A DNA stretch of 64,000 bases from Owenia fusiformis. Taxonomy: Eukaryota > Annelida > Polychaeta > Sabellida > Oweniidae. The DNA lies in NCBI GenBank assembly GCA_903813345.2, contig CAIIXF020000006.1, positions 32,308,710 through 32,372,709 of the forward strand, read 5' to 3'. A model generated the notes under the pieces. The model saw nothing but the letters and a program-made list of their open reading frames with translations, ran no database searches and was not told the DNA's origin. Shown piece by piece: positions 11,388 to 23,845 of this stretch (its first letter is position 1; each line of letters opens with the position of its first letter). The translations under genes and the position numbers were made by a program.

Positions 11388-12681
11388 GGTAGAGATTAAA
11401 AGGTGGATTGGATCGCGTGGATTGGATTCATGTAAAAGGTGGATTGGATCGGGAATCTTCAAAATGTCGAATTTCTTATAAAAATAATTCTGTTGATCTC
11501 CCTCTTAACAATTTCCCTCTACAGTATTACAGGTCCCTTTTGAGAAATCAGAACAAAGCAATGACAAATACATACTCCAATTAGTTCATGGACACTCTTA
11601 AGTATTTAACTGCTTTCCTTGTAAATCAACTTTTGTAAGACATAGATCTTTAGAAAAAGAAAACCTGTCATTCAAATTGATGTGTGAATGTTCACAAAGC
11701 ATTTCTGGCACGTTCAGTTTGGATTGAAAACGGATGATATGGATCTTCAAACCAGTCTGCCTTATGATTTATGAAATGTCTCAAATGGTAGAGATTAAAA
11801 GGTGGATTGGATCAAGTGGATTGGATTCATGTAAAAGGTGGATTGGATCGGGAATCTTCAAAATGTGGAATTTCTTATAAAAAAATTCTGTTGATCTCCC
11901 TCTAAGCAATTTCCCTCTACAGTATTACAGGTCCCTTTTGAGAAATCAGAACAAAGCAATGACAAATACATACTCCAATTAGTTCATGGACACTCTTAAG
12001 TATTTAACCGCTTTCCCTTGTAAATCAACTTTTGTAAGACATAGATCTTTAGAAAAATAAAACCTGTCATTCAAATTGATATGTGAATCTTCACAAAACA
12101 TTTCTGGTGTGTTCAATTTGGATTGAAAACAGATGATATGGATCTTCAAACCAGTCTGCCTTATGATTTATGAAATGTCTCAAATTACACTTGGAATGAA
12201 TAAGATCGTGTATCAGAAAGCGGGTACCAGGTCATCCTTCTAGCTCACCCAAGCAAAATAATATTACATCTATTATTTGACATTGTGCAAGTGAAGAGAG
12301 CACCAATCTTCCTAAAGGGAGATCAATATAATTTTTTAAAGGAAAATCCATATTTTGAAGATAGCCAATCCAATCCACCTTTTACATGAATCCAATCCAC
12401 TCGATCCAATCCACCTTTTAATCTTTACCTCTCAAATTACACTTGGAATGAATAAGATCGTATATCAGAAAGCGGGTACCAGGTCATCCTTCTAGCCCAC
12501 CCAAGCAAAATAATATTACATCTATTATTTGACATTGTGCAAGTGAAGAGAGCACCAATCTTCCTAGAGGGAGATCAATAGAATTTTTTAAAGGAAAATC
12601 CATATTTTGAAGATAGCCAATCCAATCCACCTTTTACATGAATCCAATCCACTCGATCCAATCCACCTTTTAATCTTTACC
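11388..12681. mobile_element. 1.29-kb TIR element with duplicated arms and 8-bp TSD
   Basis: A perfect 8-bp duplication TTTTGACA (11380-11387 and 12682-12689) flanks terminal inverted repeats of about 60 bp, beginning GGTAGAGATTAAAAGGTGG on the left and GGTAAAGATTAAAAGGTGG on the right (reverse strand). The left half is two direct copies of a ~399-bp unit (11389, 11788). The right half is two direct copies of a 252-bp unit (12180, 12432). The terminal repeat is therefore present at the start of both left units and the end of both right units. No ORF is present. 8-bp duplications occur in hAT, P, Merlin and some Mutator elements; the family is unassigned. Confidence 0.9.
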
Positions 12682-12689
12682 TTTTGACA

Positions 12690-13111
12690 CCTATTTCTTC
12701 TTGTTAAATCTCAGTACCAATTTAGGAACCCTTTACCTTTCAATTGGTAAACATGAATTGCCGGATCGTCAAAATATAAGATGTCATGATATTTTCAACC
12801 CTCTGATTCCAGTCTACATCATTTCAGACAGAAAGTAGGCCAAGAAGTTTTTATTGCTTTTTCTCCACCAATTTTTAAATTTGGCATGATATCCTAAAAT
12901 TCGACCACACATATGAAGTAATTTGTTAACTATAATTTGAGTTATTGCCCAGATAGACTGATAGATGGAAGACTTTGCTTTCTCACTTCAAGTAAAAATA
13001 AAACTTTTAAGTAGGTATGTCTTGTCAAAATTTTTTATTTCCAAAATATGTTTGTTGTTAATTACATGATTGTGTTATATTTATGCTACTCCATGAATAT
13101 AGCCTTCATGG
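12690..13111. other. Region downstream of LSM3, no gene seen
   Basis: AT-rich sequence beyond the likely LSM3 3' end. Some short pieces (for example TTGAGTTATTGCCC near 12940) are worn family A text. No exon is recognised. Confidence 0.4.
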
Positions 13112-13121
13112 TTTATTTATT
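13112..13121 (-). terminator. Candidate LSM3 polyadenylation signals
   Basis: On the minus strand two overlapping AATAAA hexamers lie at 13112-13117 and 13116-13121, about 280 bases past the LSM3 stop codon. Another AATAAA is at about 13034-13039. Which is used cannot be told from sequence alone. Confidence 0.45.
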
Positions 13122-13394
13122 TTTCAAAAAATTCCCTCTTTTCAAATGCCCATGAGGATTTGTTTGAGTTCTTTTGGCTAAAGCCCAGTGGGCCAAGTAT
13201 TCAAGGAAAAGGATAATGCATTGAAACTGCAGGTGGTATATCATGTATCCTATTACAATATAAAATAAAATCATTGATCTATTACCTACAGTACTTCAGT
13301 TAACATGTTTTGTGACAATATTAAGAATTCTCAAAAATGGCTGCCATATTAATGTTCTTTTCACAGTTCCTATCTGCATGAACTGCATGAAGTC

Positions 13395-13478
13395 TCAAGT
13401 TCCTGTCCTCATAGGTGGGCTCACTAGTATGACTCCATCGCCACGTACAAACAACATAGGAATATTCCTTTTACTGGA
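13395..13478 (-). CDS. LSM3: LSM3 exon 4 (last coding exon)
   Basis: This exon encodes residues 77-103 and the TGA stop at 13395-13397. It holds the Sm2 motif: strands 4-5 with [13 protein letters not shown] at residues 86-98, including the Arg88-Gly89 pair that contacts RNA in Sm-fold proteins. The acceptor is TTTCCAG/TCC at 13479-13480. A second AG four bases in would break the reading frame. LSm3 is part of the LSm1-7 ring (mRNA decay, cytoplasm) and the LSm2-8 ring (U6 snRNA 3' end, nucleus). The total length of 103 residues matches the ~102 usual in animals. The intron on its 5' side (13479-25152) is about 11.7 kb. Confidence 0.95.
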   Translation of the reverse strand, partial: SSKRNIPMLFVRGDGVILVSPPMRTGT

Positions 13479-13631
13479 CTGGAAAGTAGAACACAGAGTT
13501 GATAAACTAGAATATAACATGTAATGTGTGAACAAACTGCATCCTTCAGTCAGTCAGTGCACTTTGTTCAGTGGGATAACGAGATAGGTTGTTCACTTAA
13601 TTTACCAGATATTTTATTTTAATTTAAGATA

Positions 13632-14043
13632 CTGTAAAACGGGTATTGTTAGCGAGGGGTAATTGTTAGCGATCGCTATAGTTTCGCTAAAAATTCAATT
13701 CGCTAAAATAAACTGGGGTTAGAGTAAACGGGCGCTAAAATTCCCGGGAAACTACATGAATACTAGTATTTAAGGAGCTTTTCGTTCAGTGCTCGACTTC
13801 CGGTTTGTAATTTGAAAAAGGTAAATATTTTTAAATCGTATGTTTCTTTCAATATCTGAAGGATAAATAGCCATCCATGTCCGTTATTCATTCTTCTGCC
13901 ATTAATGATAAAATTTCTTATGCTTTTCCCTAATTTGATTTTTTAAAGATTAATCTTCATTTCGCTAACATTTCCCCCGCTGAAACCCCCTAAAATTGAA
14001 AAATCGCTAAAATTTCCCGGTGTCAAAATTACCCGTTTTACAG
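13632..14043. mobile_element. 412-bp MITE, TA target duplication
   Basis: Terminal inverted repeats CTGTAAAACGGGTA / TACCCGTTTTACAG are flanked by TA on both sides (13630-13631, 14044-14045), as in Tc1/mariner-type MITEs. Internal sequence near both ends repeats CGCTAA(A/C)A and its complement (TTAGCG, TTCGCTAA). No ORF. It lies in LSM3 intron 3, 154 bp from exon 4. Confidence 0.85.
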
Positions 14044-14144
14044 TATTGTTTTTACATTTTCAAGCTCTATAAAGCTTATGTAAATAAAAATTGTTTTTTC
14101 TGTGTAATATCAAAAGAACAATCATTTAGTTAAAAAATAAAAAA

Positions 14145-14215
14145 GCTAGTACAGGATTCGAACCCGGGCCTCCTGCATGCTGAGCGAGCATTCTACCGCA
14201 AGGCCACCGAGTTAT
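14145..14215 (-). pseudogene. tRNA-like sequence (pseudo-tRNA or SINE head)
   Basis: On the minus strand there is an A-box-like GTGGCCTTGCGGTAG and a B box GGTTCGAATCC with correct spacing, followed by a T6 run. The acceptor arms do not pair well, so it is probably a tRNA pseudogene or the head of a SINE. Confidence 0.5.
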
Positions 14216-15690
14216 TATGATAATTGGAGTAATTAAACACTACTAATGTTGAATGCTATAACTCTGAAGTGACGTCACGTTATTAATTTAGAAACCTTTC
14301 CAAAATCATATCGTCGTCACCAATCGAAGCTATTCAATGAACAATGTTTGAAATGACACATTTATCGTAAGTATTTATACACAACATTTGCCCCATTTGT
14401 TCATCATTCTATAATCTTTCACTAAGCTCAAAATGATAAAGTTCACCCCTGAAATAACCCAAGATTGCGTTTTGGAGCGATGTGCAGGTTTAATCAGTTA
14501 ATTGTGGGAAAATGCTTACCCCCTAGCGTACGCTGGACATTCATTTTCGCAGATTTTTGGGATATATTAGACTGTTAGAGCTCCCTCTAGCAAAAAATTC
14601 TGGATATGCGTAGGATTTTTTACAAAAAAATTATAACATCTAACTGACTCCATTTACACCCATTTGTTTCATCCATGCATGCATTTGCCCACTCAATCAT
14701 TCATTGACTATTTATGAGACAACTCTCATTGGGTCCCACTGGACCATCTAAATTTAAAAATTACGAATAAAATGTAATGATGTAAGCTTATTTGTTTATT
14801 CATAAATACATATTTAAGGTACTTACGGAGGGGGGGGGGGGTGTATAGAGGGTCTTGGAAATGCATATACAATATTTTTCAGCACTCTTATAGCTACAGG
14901 GCTTGCATTAACGGCGTCCCGTACATGTTAAGGACTCAAAAATAATTTGGAGGACGCAAAACTTGATAATATTTCCGTTTTTTGGACGCAAATTTTTTTT
15001 AGGTCAATACTACAATGTGTTTACAACAATACCTAACAAAAAAAATAATTCTCTCACCTTTATTTCAATCGTAAATAAGGCTCAACATGTTGAATATTTA
15101 CAAATAATCATGATTCTCTTGAATTTTTTCGACTTCGTTTATTTTTAGATTTGAAACCATGGCACGCCACAGTTTTTCCTATTCAGGAACAAATATTAGG
15201 TTATTCATGAAATAAAATGTATTCATTGTCGAATGAACGAACATGCATTTATTCAGTCAGTACTTAACGTTTACTTCCGTTTTAAATTCGCGGCAAGAAA
15301 TCAAAAACTGAAAGGTGTTTTGGTAAAAAATGCTTTTAAAAAACAGGCTAGAAATAGGGGAAACACTTTTTTTCAAAGGACACACTTTTTAAAAAAAATT
15401 GCGTCCTTTGGACTCACAAATTTTCTAATGCAAGCGCTGCATATACAATATTTTTTCACCCCTTTTATACCATACACAATATTTTTCACAGCTCTTATAC
15501 CATATACATTATTTTACAAAAGTTCAGGTGAAATACAATATACAATAATTTTGAAACTGCTGTTGATTAAAGTTTGGATATTTATAAGGAAATAATTTTT
15601 TGGCAATAACTAAGCAAAATTTTACAGCGTTTAGGAAAAAATCAATATTTATCAAAAAAAAAAAAAAAATATGGCATGACAAAAGTAAAG
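14216..15690. other. LSM3 intron 3, no gene seen
   Basis: AT-rich, with an 11-base G run at about 14830 and poly-A tracts. A short duplicated segment (CATATACAATATTTTTCA near 14863, 15440 and 15473) forms a weak tandem array. The 120-codon frame at 15233-15595 is low-complexity and shows no recognisable domain. Confidence 0.4.
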
Positions 15691-15694
15691 GGTA

Positions 15695-16835
15695 CATAGA
15701 AAATAACCAGAACAACGGCAACGCCAAAGCGTAGCGAATCCCATCGAACAGAAATGACTGGCATTTTTACAAACGAATAGCAAATATCATAAAACAACAT
15801 ACCAGAAAGGCCACCATTTTCAAAATGGTTGCTCACTGCCAAGTTGTCATCAGAAGAAATAATATGCTTTTAAATAGCCACCTATAAAATTTTTGAAAAA
15901 TCGCACACATACTTGTAAAATAACACACATAAAAGTGGTGGCCATTTTTCAAAATGGCCGACAACTCCCCAAAGTTTTACTGGACAATGTGCCATGCTTA
16001 AAGTATTCACATATCAAATATGAACAAAATCGCTCCACTACTTTTCGAGTTAACTTTTGTCATTAGGCAGTGTGCCATGCTTATAGTATTCACATACCAA
16101 ATATGAACAAAATCGCTCCACTACTTTTCGAGTTAATAGTAAAATATGTTAAAATGGCGGCCATTTTTCAAATTTTTCTTCAAAATGGCCGCCTTCTACC
16201 AAAAGTGTCATAGGACAGTGTGCCATGCTTATAGTATTCACATACCAAATATGAACAAAATCGCTCCACTACTTTTCGAGTTATAGTAAAATACGTTAAA
16301 ATGGCGGCCATTTTTCAAAATGGCCGCCTTCTTCCAAAAGTGTCTTGAGACAGTGTGCAATGCTAATAGTATTCACATACCAAATATGAACAAAATCGCT
16401 CCACTATTTTTCGAGTTGCAGCAAAAATCGTAAAATGACGAGTAAAGGCCGCCATTTTTCAAGATGGCTGCCATGTGCTTCTTTAATATCTACATTTGTA
16501 GCATTATTAATGTCCTTTATAATTTTTTTACATTTAAAACATATTGCTATTACAGTTTTACATATTGCACCTAAATTACTGTAAAATCGGCACTAAAATG
16601 GCCGCCATTTTTAAATGAGCGGCCATTTTGAAAATCGGCTTTCGAGCAGAACTTCTACCCCCATAGGGTATATGTGTACAAAATATGAACAAAATCAGGC
16701 CAACGGTATTTGAGTTATTGCCCGGACGGACGTACGGACAGACGGACAGATGGACGGACGGACGTACGGAAGGACGGACGGACGGACGGAGGCGTTCCCT
16801 ATATCTCTCCGAACTTCGTTCGATGGGATAATTAA
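15695..16835 (-). repeat. Family A repeat, copy 5
   Basis: It runs from AACCAGAACAACGGCAACGC (about 15702) to CGAACTTCGTTCGATGGGAT (about 16830). It has three or four ~130-bp internal units and a long GGAC-type microsatellite at 16722-16795. Confidence 0.9.
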
Positions 16836-16837
16836 TT

Positions 16838-17345
16838 ACTTTACAAAAACATTATGAATAACCACAATTTTTTCAGAATATATGCACATATATGTCATTG
16901 ATAACTGGTGAAAAATTGGTGACCATAGGTATGATGGTTGCTATGGAAACATAATTTGATTTTCAAAATTTGCTAATTTATGTCTATTTTGGGGGGCTAT
17001 TTAGCGAAAAAATCCTATGTTAGCACTTTATGCTGCAAAAATAGCATTGTTTTAAGGTTTAGAAAATTGCATATATGTCCTGCATGCATTAAATTGGAAT
17101 GATGATTGAATCTCAATCAAAAATATTTTTTTTATTTTTTTTCTATGACCCCCCCCCCCTCTAAATAATCCAAAGTCGGCGTGGCATTTAACTGAATGAT
17201 CAAGCCTACTTAACAGTAGATAACTTCAATTGTATAGCTATCAGTTAACACTTTCTATGATTTTTTTATCCCCCCTCAATATTTATAACCCCTCTCCCTC
17301 CTCCACCACCCCTCCCGCATGATATTAGTAGGGGATACATTGAAA
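16838..17345 (-). repeat. Family C repeat, minus copy
   Basis: A ~510-bp block directly abutting family A. It is the inverted counterpart of 23233-23789, sharing ATTTGCTAATTT, TGTCCTGCATGCATTAAA and TGAATGATCAAGCCTACTTA strings in reverse order. It includes an 11-base C run near 17150. Confidence 0.8.
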
Positions 17346-17351
17346 ATGATT

Positions 17352-18622
17352 AACCAGAACAACGGCAACGCCAAAGCGTAGCGAATCCCATCGAACATTT
17401 TTCAAAAGGGGCACCTTCTACCAAAAGTGTCATTAGACAGTGTGCCATGCTTATAATATTCACATACCAAATATGAACAAAATCGCTCTACTACTTTTCG
17501 AGTTATAGTAAAATACGTTAAAATGGTGGCCATTTTGAAAAATGGCCGCCTTCTACCAAAAGTCTCATTAGACAGTGTGCCATGCTTATAGTATTCACAT
17601 ACCAAATATGAACAAAATCGCTCCACTACTTTTCGAGTTATAGTAAAATACGTTAAAATGGTGGCCATTTTGAAAAATGGCCACCTTCTACCAAGTGTCA
17701 TTAGACAGTGTGCCATGCTTATACGTATTCACGTACCAAATATGAACAAAATCGCTCCACTACTTTTCGAGTTATAGTAAAATAAGTTAAAATGGCAGCC
17801 ATTTTTCAAAATGTCCGCCATTTTTCAAAATGGCCACATTCTACCAAAAGTGTCATTAGACAGTGTGCCATGCTTACAGTATTCACATACTGAATATGAA
17901 CAAAATCGCTCCACTACTTTTCGAGTTATAGTGAAATACGTTAAAATGGCGGCCATTTTGAAAAATGACCGCCCTCTACCAAAAGTGTCATTAGACAGTG
18001 TGCCATGCTTATACGTATTCACATACCAAATATGAACAAAATCGCTCCACTACTTATCGAGTTTTAGTAAAATAAGTTGAAATGGCGGCCATTTTTCAAA
18101 ATGTCCGCCATTTTTCAAAATGGCCACCTTCTACCAAAAGTGTCATTAGACAGTGTGCCATGCTTATAGTATTCACATACCAAATATGAACAAAATCGCT
18201 CCACTACTTTTCGAGTTACAGCAAAAATCGTAAAATAACGAGTAAAGGCCGCCATTTTTCAAGATGGCTGCCATGTGCTTTTTTAATATCTACATTTCTA
18301 GCTTTATTAATGTCCTATATAATTTTTTTACATTTAAAACATATTGCTATTACAGTTTTACATATTGCACCTAAATTACTGTAAAATCGGCACTAAAATG
18401 GCGGCCATTTTTTAATAAGCGGCCATTTTGAAAATCGGCTTTCGAGCAGAACTTCTACCCCCATAGGGTATATGTGTACAAAATATGAATAAAATCGGGC
18501 CAACGGTATTTGAGTTATTGCCCGGACGGACGGACAGACGGGACGGACGGACGTACGTACGGACGGACGGACGGACGGAGGCGTTCCCTATATCCCTCCG
18601 AACTTCGTTCGATGGGATAATA
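17352..18622 (-). repeat. Family A repeat, copy 6
   Basis: Full reverse copy with at least five ~130-bp units. These contain AAAATGGCGGCCATTTT-type palindromes and GTCATTAGACAGTGTGCC strings. It ends in a GGAC microsatellite and the CGAACTTCGTTCGATGGGAT hairpin. Confidence 0.9.
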
Positions 18623-18895
18623 ACTTTACAACAATGCAGCAAATAACCACCAATTTTTCAGACAGAATAAATGTATATGTCATCAGTAATTTGAAATAAT
18701 TCTTGATGGTTCTATAGATTAGAAACAGGATTTGATTGTTGTGAGTTTGTGTAGATTGGGTGGGGGGGGCTTGTTCATAAAGAATCATATCCTTGTAAAT
18801 CATACAGCAAAATACCATTGTTTTAAGGTTTAAGAACTGTCTCATACATACATTAAAACTGAAATAATGATAGGGTGTCATTCACAAATAAATAT
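18623..18895 (-). repeat. Family C repeat fragment
   Basis: A diverged, shorter copy of family C, again placed directly after family A. Shared strings include CACCAATTTTTCAGA and ATTGTTTTAAGGTTTA. Confidence 0.7.
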
Positions 18896-19429
18896 TTTGA
18901 TGAGATTATAATAATAGGTGACATACTTTGATGTAGTGGCAGAAAAGAAGGTTCATAATATTGCCTGATCCTTTAATGTTTCACTGCAATACTTTCATTA
19001 GATTGGGGACATTCCATACCCTTTGTGCTGTGGGAAAATATATGAGATTAAGGGTTCGAGGACATACTTTTAGAATCTTTGATATATGCAGTTCAATTGA
19101 TGGTAGTGGAAAACATTTCAACAAGGCCTTCAGCAGTTCAGAGTTCATAAAGTCATGAATGAGGAATTGGAATCCTTGTTGATTTCAAAATTTCATGAAT
19201 CTAGAGGGTATTTAGCTTACTTATCGTGTGACCTGCAAAATGAAGCCCTCTGACTGGTCAGTTCTTGTGCTGTACCAATCTGTATAACTACTGTGATTGT
19301 TCTCATTGATCATCCCCGTAGCAACACAGGAAATATTGGTACAGAGGGGACAATCTCAGTAGCAATACAGAATATTTCATAGGAATTATCTCCTGAGTAA
19401 ACTTTATTGGTCTAAGACCACACGATAAA

Positions 19430-19585
19430 ACGTTATAGAATGATTTGAGGTGCAATACAGGATATATTCTGCTCTCGATATTATGTATTGGCACTCAACT
19501 TCGTCTGATTCCACACAGAATTTTTCGAGCAGAATATATACTTTATCATTTTATTGCATTTCAAATCATTCAATAACTTATACTA
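19430..19585. repeat. Short inverted repeat
   Basis: A ~50-bp arm containing AATGATTTGAGGTGCAATA and ATATATTCTGCTC pairs with a diverged copy on the other side of a ~50-bp loop. It could be a fold-back remnant. Confidence 0.55.
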
Positions 19586-19589
19586 CTGC

Positions 19590-19839
19590 TACTTCAACTA
19601 AAGCCTTAGTTAATATTGAAAACAATGAGTTATCACAAAGAACCAAACATTCAAGAATGGCATTCAACATGTTCAAGAATGACATGAAGAATGGAAAGTT
19701 TGGAAAGACTGTCCAAGACTTAGTTACATATCAGAAAGTGATTGATATATCACTGAAACACCAGAGAATCGAACATCAGCCAGTTGACGAAATGTGTTTG
19801 GAAATTTGGCTACTTGGTAAAAGGACATGTTGCCACTAA
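19590..19839 (+). pseudogene. Unidentified coding-like fragment
   Basis: The second half of a 130-codon frame has a protein-like composition, for example TKHSRMAFNMFKNDMKNGKF and DLVTYQKVIDISLKHQRIEH. It is hydrophilic and rich in Lys, Glu and His, unlike the low-complexity frames around it. The first half of the frame lies in the short inverted repeat, so the true start, if any, is elsewhere. I do not recognise the family. Its position inside LSM3 intron 3 among transposons makes a transposon relic the likeliest source. Confidence 0.3.
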
Positions 19840-20856
19840 CACTTTCACTGTTTTGTAAGTTGTGACACACCCTTCTCCCTGGATAACTGCAATTTGCTTT
19901 TTGCTAAGCACCATAGAATCTGTCCTAATGGGCTTTCCATGATTTTATGGCTTTCCAAGAGTTTTTATTATAAACTGAATGGAGTTTCTTCATCTTAATT
20001 CGGGTGCATTAAATGATTTAGCATTGATCCTAATACAGGCATTTAACAAATTCTTAAAGTGGTGGAAGTCCTGATGATATGCATAGGAGTCTTGATTCTG
20101 TGATATCAAATGGCTTGATAAACACCACCAATCTGCACTCATGGTAATAGTACCGTACAGTACCATTCTATTATGGTGCTGTACAGTGTCCATGGTACCG
20201 TACAATACTATTTTAGTCTATGGTACCATATATTACCGTACCATACAGTACCATAGCCCAAACGGTACCATATGATACTGTTGGAAATATACAACTGTAT
20301 GTAATTTTACAGTACTGTTGCCTGTGAAGCTGTCATATGGATGTGAACTGTTATCTCCATCAATGATCATCATCAACAACATGTTTGGGACTGAATCTTT
20401 TTATACCAATAAGGAACTTTGCATGCCTGTTGATTGGTGGTTGTACTGTTGAGGTTTTGATTTGGACAGCATTGTACCTCGCCCGTGATCTCCTTTCATG
20501 GTACATCACCCCATCATCTAGCTAAGATCTGACACCAGGAAATATTGTATCTCCGCTAAGCAATGTCAGAAGATATATTATATTGTGGCGGGCATGGTTC
20601 TGATGATCAAAAGTGATGAAGAGATGTATGAGTCATGGAAACAAGAGTAGCAAAGTAGACATGTAGATTGTTCTCTTTTGTTGCTCTAAAGAAAATCTAC
20701 AAGTCTACATGTATTCACAAAAGGACCGCGAATTGTTTGAAGAATGTATAGGGGGAGTTTTTTCATGCATTTCTCTTAATACACTTTAAAACATTTTATT
20801 GACTATTGTTTTGGTTTATATCACAACCCAATGAGGTGTGTATCATGTGTATTAAT
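19840..20856. other. LSM3 intron 3; GTAC-rich hairpin patch, otherwise nothing seen
   Basis: 20140-20290 holds about ten GGTACC/GTAC-centred near-palindromes of the type ACCGTACAGTACCAT, able to form alternative hairpins. No gene is recognised in the remainder. Confidence 0.5.
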
Positions 20857-22290
20857 GATTATCCCATCGAACGAAGTTCGGAGAGATAAAGGGAACGCCT
20901 CCGTCCGTTCGTACGTCCGTCCGTCTGTCCGGGCAATAACTCAAATACCGTTGGCCCGATTTTGTTCATATTTTGTACACATATACCCTATGGGGGTAGA
21001 AGTTCTGCTCGAAAGCCGATTTTCAAAATGGCCGCTCATTTCAAAATGGCGGCCATTTTAGTGCCGATTTTACAGTAATTTAGGTGCAATATGTAAAACT
21101 GTAATTGCAATATGTTTTAAATGTCAAATAATTATAAAGGACATTAATAAAGCTTCAAATGTAGATATAAAAGCATATGGCAGCCATCTTGAAAAATGGC
21201 GGCCTTTACTCGTTGTTTTACGATTTTTGCTGTAACTCGAAAAGTAGTGGAGCGATTTTGTTCATATTTGGCATGTGAATATACTGAATACTATAAACAT
21301 TGTACACTGTTTAAAGACACTTTTGGTAGAAGGCGGCCATTTTTCAAAATGGCCACCATGTTAACGTATTTTACTATAACTAGAAAAGTAGTGGAGCGAT
21401 TTTGTTCATATTTGGTATGTGAATACTATAAGCATGGCACACTGTCTAATGACACTTTTGGTAGAAGGTGGCCATTTTGAAAAATGGCCGCCATTTTAAC
21501 GTATTTTACTATAACTCGAAAAGTAGTGGAGCCATTTTGTTATATTTGGTATGTGAATACTAAAAGCATGGCACACTGTCTAATGACACTTTTGGTAGAA
21601 GGTGGCCATTTTGAAAAATGGCCCCATTTTAACGTATTTTACTATAACTTGAAAAGTAGTTCAGCGATTTTGTTCATATTTGGTATGTTTCATTTTTTAT
21701 ATGTGAATACCATAAGCATGGCACACTGTCTAATGACACTTTGGGTAGTAGGCGGCCATTTTGAAAAATAGCCACCATTTTTACGTTTTTTACTATAACT
21801 TGAAAAGTAGTGAAGCGATTTTGTTCATATTTGATATGTGAATACTCATGAGCCTTGCACACTGTCTCATGACACTTTGGATAGTAGGCGGCCATTTTAA
21901 AAAATGGCTGTCATTTTTACACTTTTTACTATAACTCGAAAAGTAGTGGAGCGATTTTTTGTTCATATTTGATATGTGAATACCCTAAGCATGGCACATT
22001 GTCTAATAAAACTTTGGGGAGTAGTCGGCCATTTTGAAAAATGGCCACCATTTTTATGTGTGTTATGTGATACATGTGTGCGATTTTTCAAAAAATTTAT
22101 AGGTGGCTACTTAAAAGCATATTATTTCTTCTGATAACAACTTGGCTAGTGAGCAACCATTTTGAAAATGGTGGCCTTTCTGGTGTGTTGTTTTATGATA
22201 TTTGCTATACATTTCGTTTGTAAAAATGCCAGCCATTTCTGTTCGATGGAATTCGCTACGCTTTGGCGTTGCCGTTGTTCTGGTTAACTT
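20857..22290 (+). repeat. Family A repeat, copy 7
   Basis: Forward copy from ATCCCATCGAACGAAGTTCG (about 20861) through GTCC microsatellite and about seven ~130-bp units. It ends at GTTCGATGGAATTCGC, CGCTACGCTTTGGCG and TGTTCTGGTTA near 22285. It is the most complete uninterrupted copy and useful as the family reference. Confidence 0.9.
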
Positions 22291-22689
22291 TCCTGTTATC
22301 TCAAAATCTGCTTGGATACCATAGGAATGCCATGGGAAATTCCTCAAAGAGAAAATTCTAGGGAATAAGAAATGGGTACCATTTACTCAATTTGAGGAAT
22401 TATTGGCATACATTAAACCTATTTTAAAACAGCATTTATATGATCGTAATCAATGATTCCCAGCCCTCTGAAGTTAGAAAAAAACTAAAAAAAACTGGGT
22501 GTTAATCCATAGGTAATCCTTGAAAAAGAGACATATTTTGGGGGGATTATATGGTGCAGTCTTATGGTCAATAAAATGGTTTAAAGTGTGTTGATGTTTT
22601 TAAGATAAAAAAAATACAAGCAAAATGCATGAAAAACTCCCCCGATTCATTCTACAAACAACATGCGGTCCTTTGCTTGACAATCGAAT

Positions 22690-23845
22690 CCTTTTCATAG
22701 CAACCATCAAACCGATAATCACCATAATCTTTTTCCAGTTACTAATGATATATACATGTGTAATTTTAGTATGTTAATACGAGGGGAGTGGCATTAATAT
22801 TTGGGGATGAACAAAATGATAAAAAGTTAACTGATGCCTACATTCTGTAGAAATATTGAACAATTAAGTAGGTTTGATCATACAGTTAAACGTCACACTC
22901 ACTTTGGATTTTAAAGAGGGAGTGGGTCAAAGTGATATCTAAAAAATCTAATTGAAACCCAATCATCATTTCAGTTTTAATGCATGCAGGACATACATAT
23001 CCAGTTTTCTAAACCTTAAAACAATGCTAATTTTGCAGCAGAATTCGCAAGCATAGTATTCTTTGTGAACCAGCCCCGCTCCCAATATCTTCGCAAATTC
23101 ACAAATTTTGATGATCAAATCCTGTTTAGAAACTATCATACCTATAATTACCAAGAATTTTTCCAATTACTGATGACATGTACATTTATTCTGTCTGAAA
23201 AATTGGTGGTTATTCGCTGCATTGTTGTTAAGTTATTAATCATTTTCAAGGTATCCCCTACTTTTGTCACGCGGGAGGGGTGATGGTGACGAAGGAAGGG
23301 TTATAAATATTGAGGGACATAAACAAAATCATATAAACTGGTAACTGATACCAAAATCCTACATTCTATTGAAATTGTGATAATACTGGCTATACAATTG
23401 AAGTTATCTACTGTTAAGTAGGTTTGATCATTCAGTTAAATGCCACGCCTACTTGGGATTATTTAGAGGGGGGGGGGGTTTAGAAATTTTAAAAAAAAAT
23501 ATTTCTGATTGAGATTCAATCATCATTTCAATTTTAATGCATGCAGGACATATATATGCAATTTTCCAGACATTAAAACAATGCTATTTTTGCAGCATAA
23601 CTTGCTAACATAGGATTTTTTCATTAACGAGCCCCCCAAAATAGACACAAATTAGCAAATTTTGACAATCAAATTATGTTTCCATAGCAACCATCATACC
23701 TATAGTCACCAATTTTTTACCAGTTACCAATGACATATATGTGCATATATTCTGAAAAAACTTTGGTTATTCATAATGTTTTTGTAAAGTTATTAATTAT
23801 TTTCTATGTACCCCCTACTTTTGTCGTGCGGGGGTATAAATATTG
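22690..23845 (+). repeat. Family C tandem repeats (period ~557 bp)
   Basis: Two head-to-tail units plus the start of a third. The junction string TTATTAATCATTTTC / TTATTAATTATTTTC recurs at 23233 and 23790, each followed by CCCCTACTTTTGTC. The units match 16838-17345 in inverse orientation. There are 9-base G runs and no ORF. Confidence 0.8.

Noticed and set aside
14145-14215. Functional tRNA gene
   Set aside because: A and B boxes are present but the acceptor stem and parts of the anticodon stem do not pair; called tRNA-like instead.
15233-15595. 120-codon plus-strand frame as a membrane protein
   Set aside because: Phe/Ile/Lys-rich because of AT content, built partly on a duplicated AATATTTTT block; no convincing segment pattern or homologue recognised.
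17402-18035. Frames with repeated VERFCSYLVCEYYKHGTLSN peptides
   Set aside because: Same cause: in-frame reading of family A tandem units.
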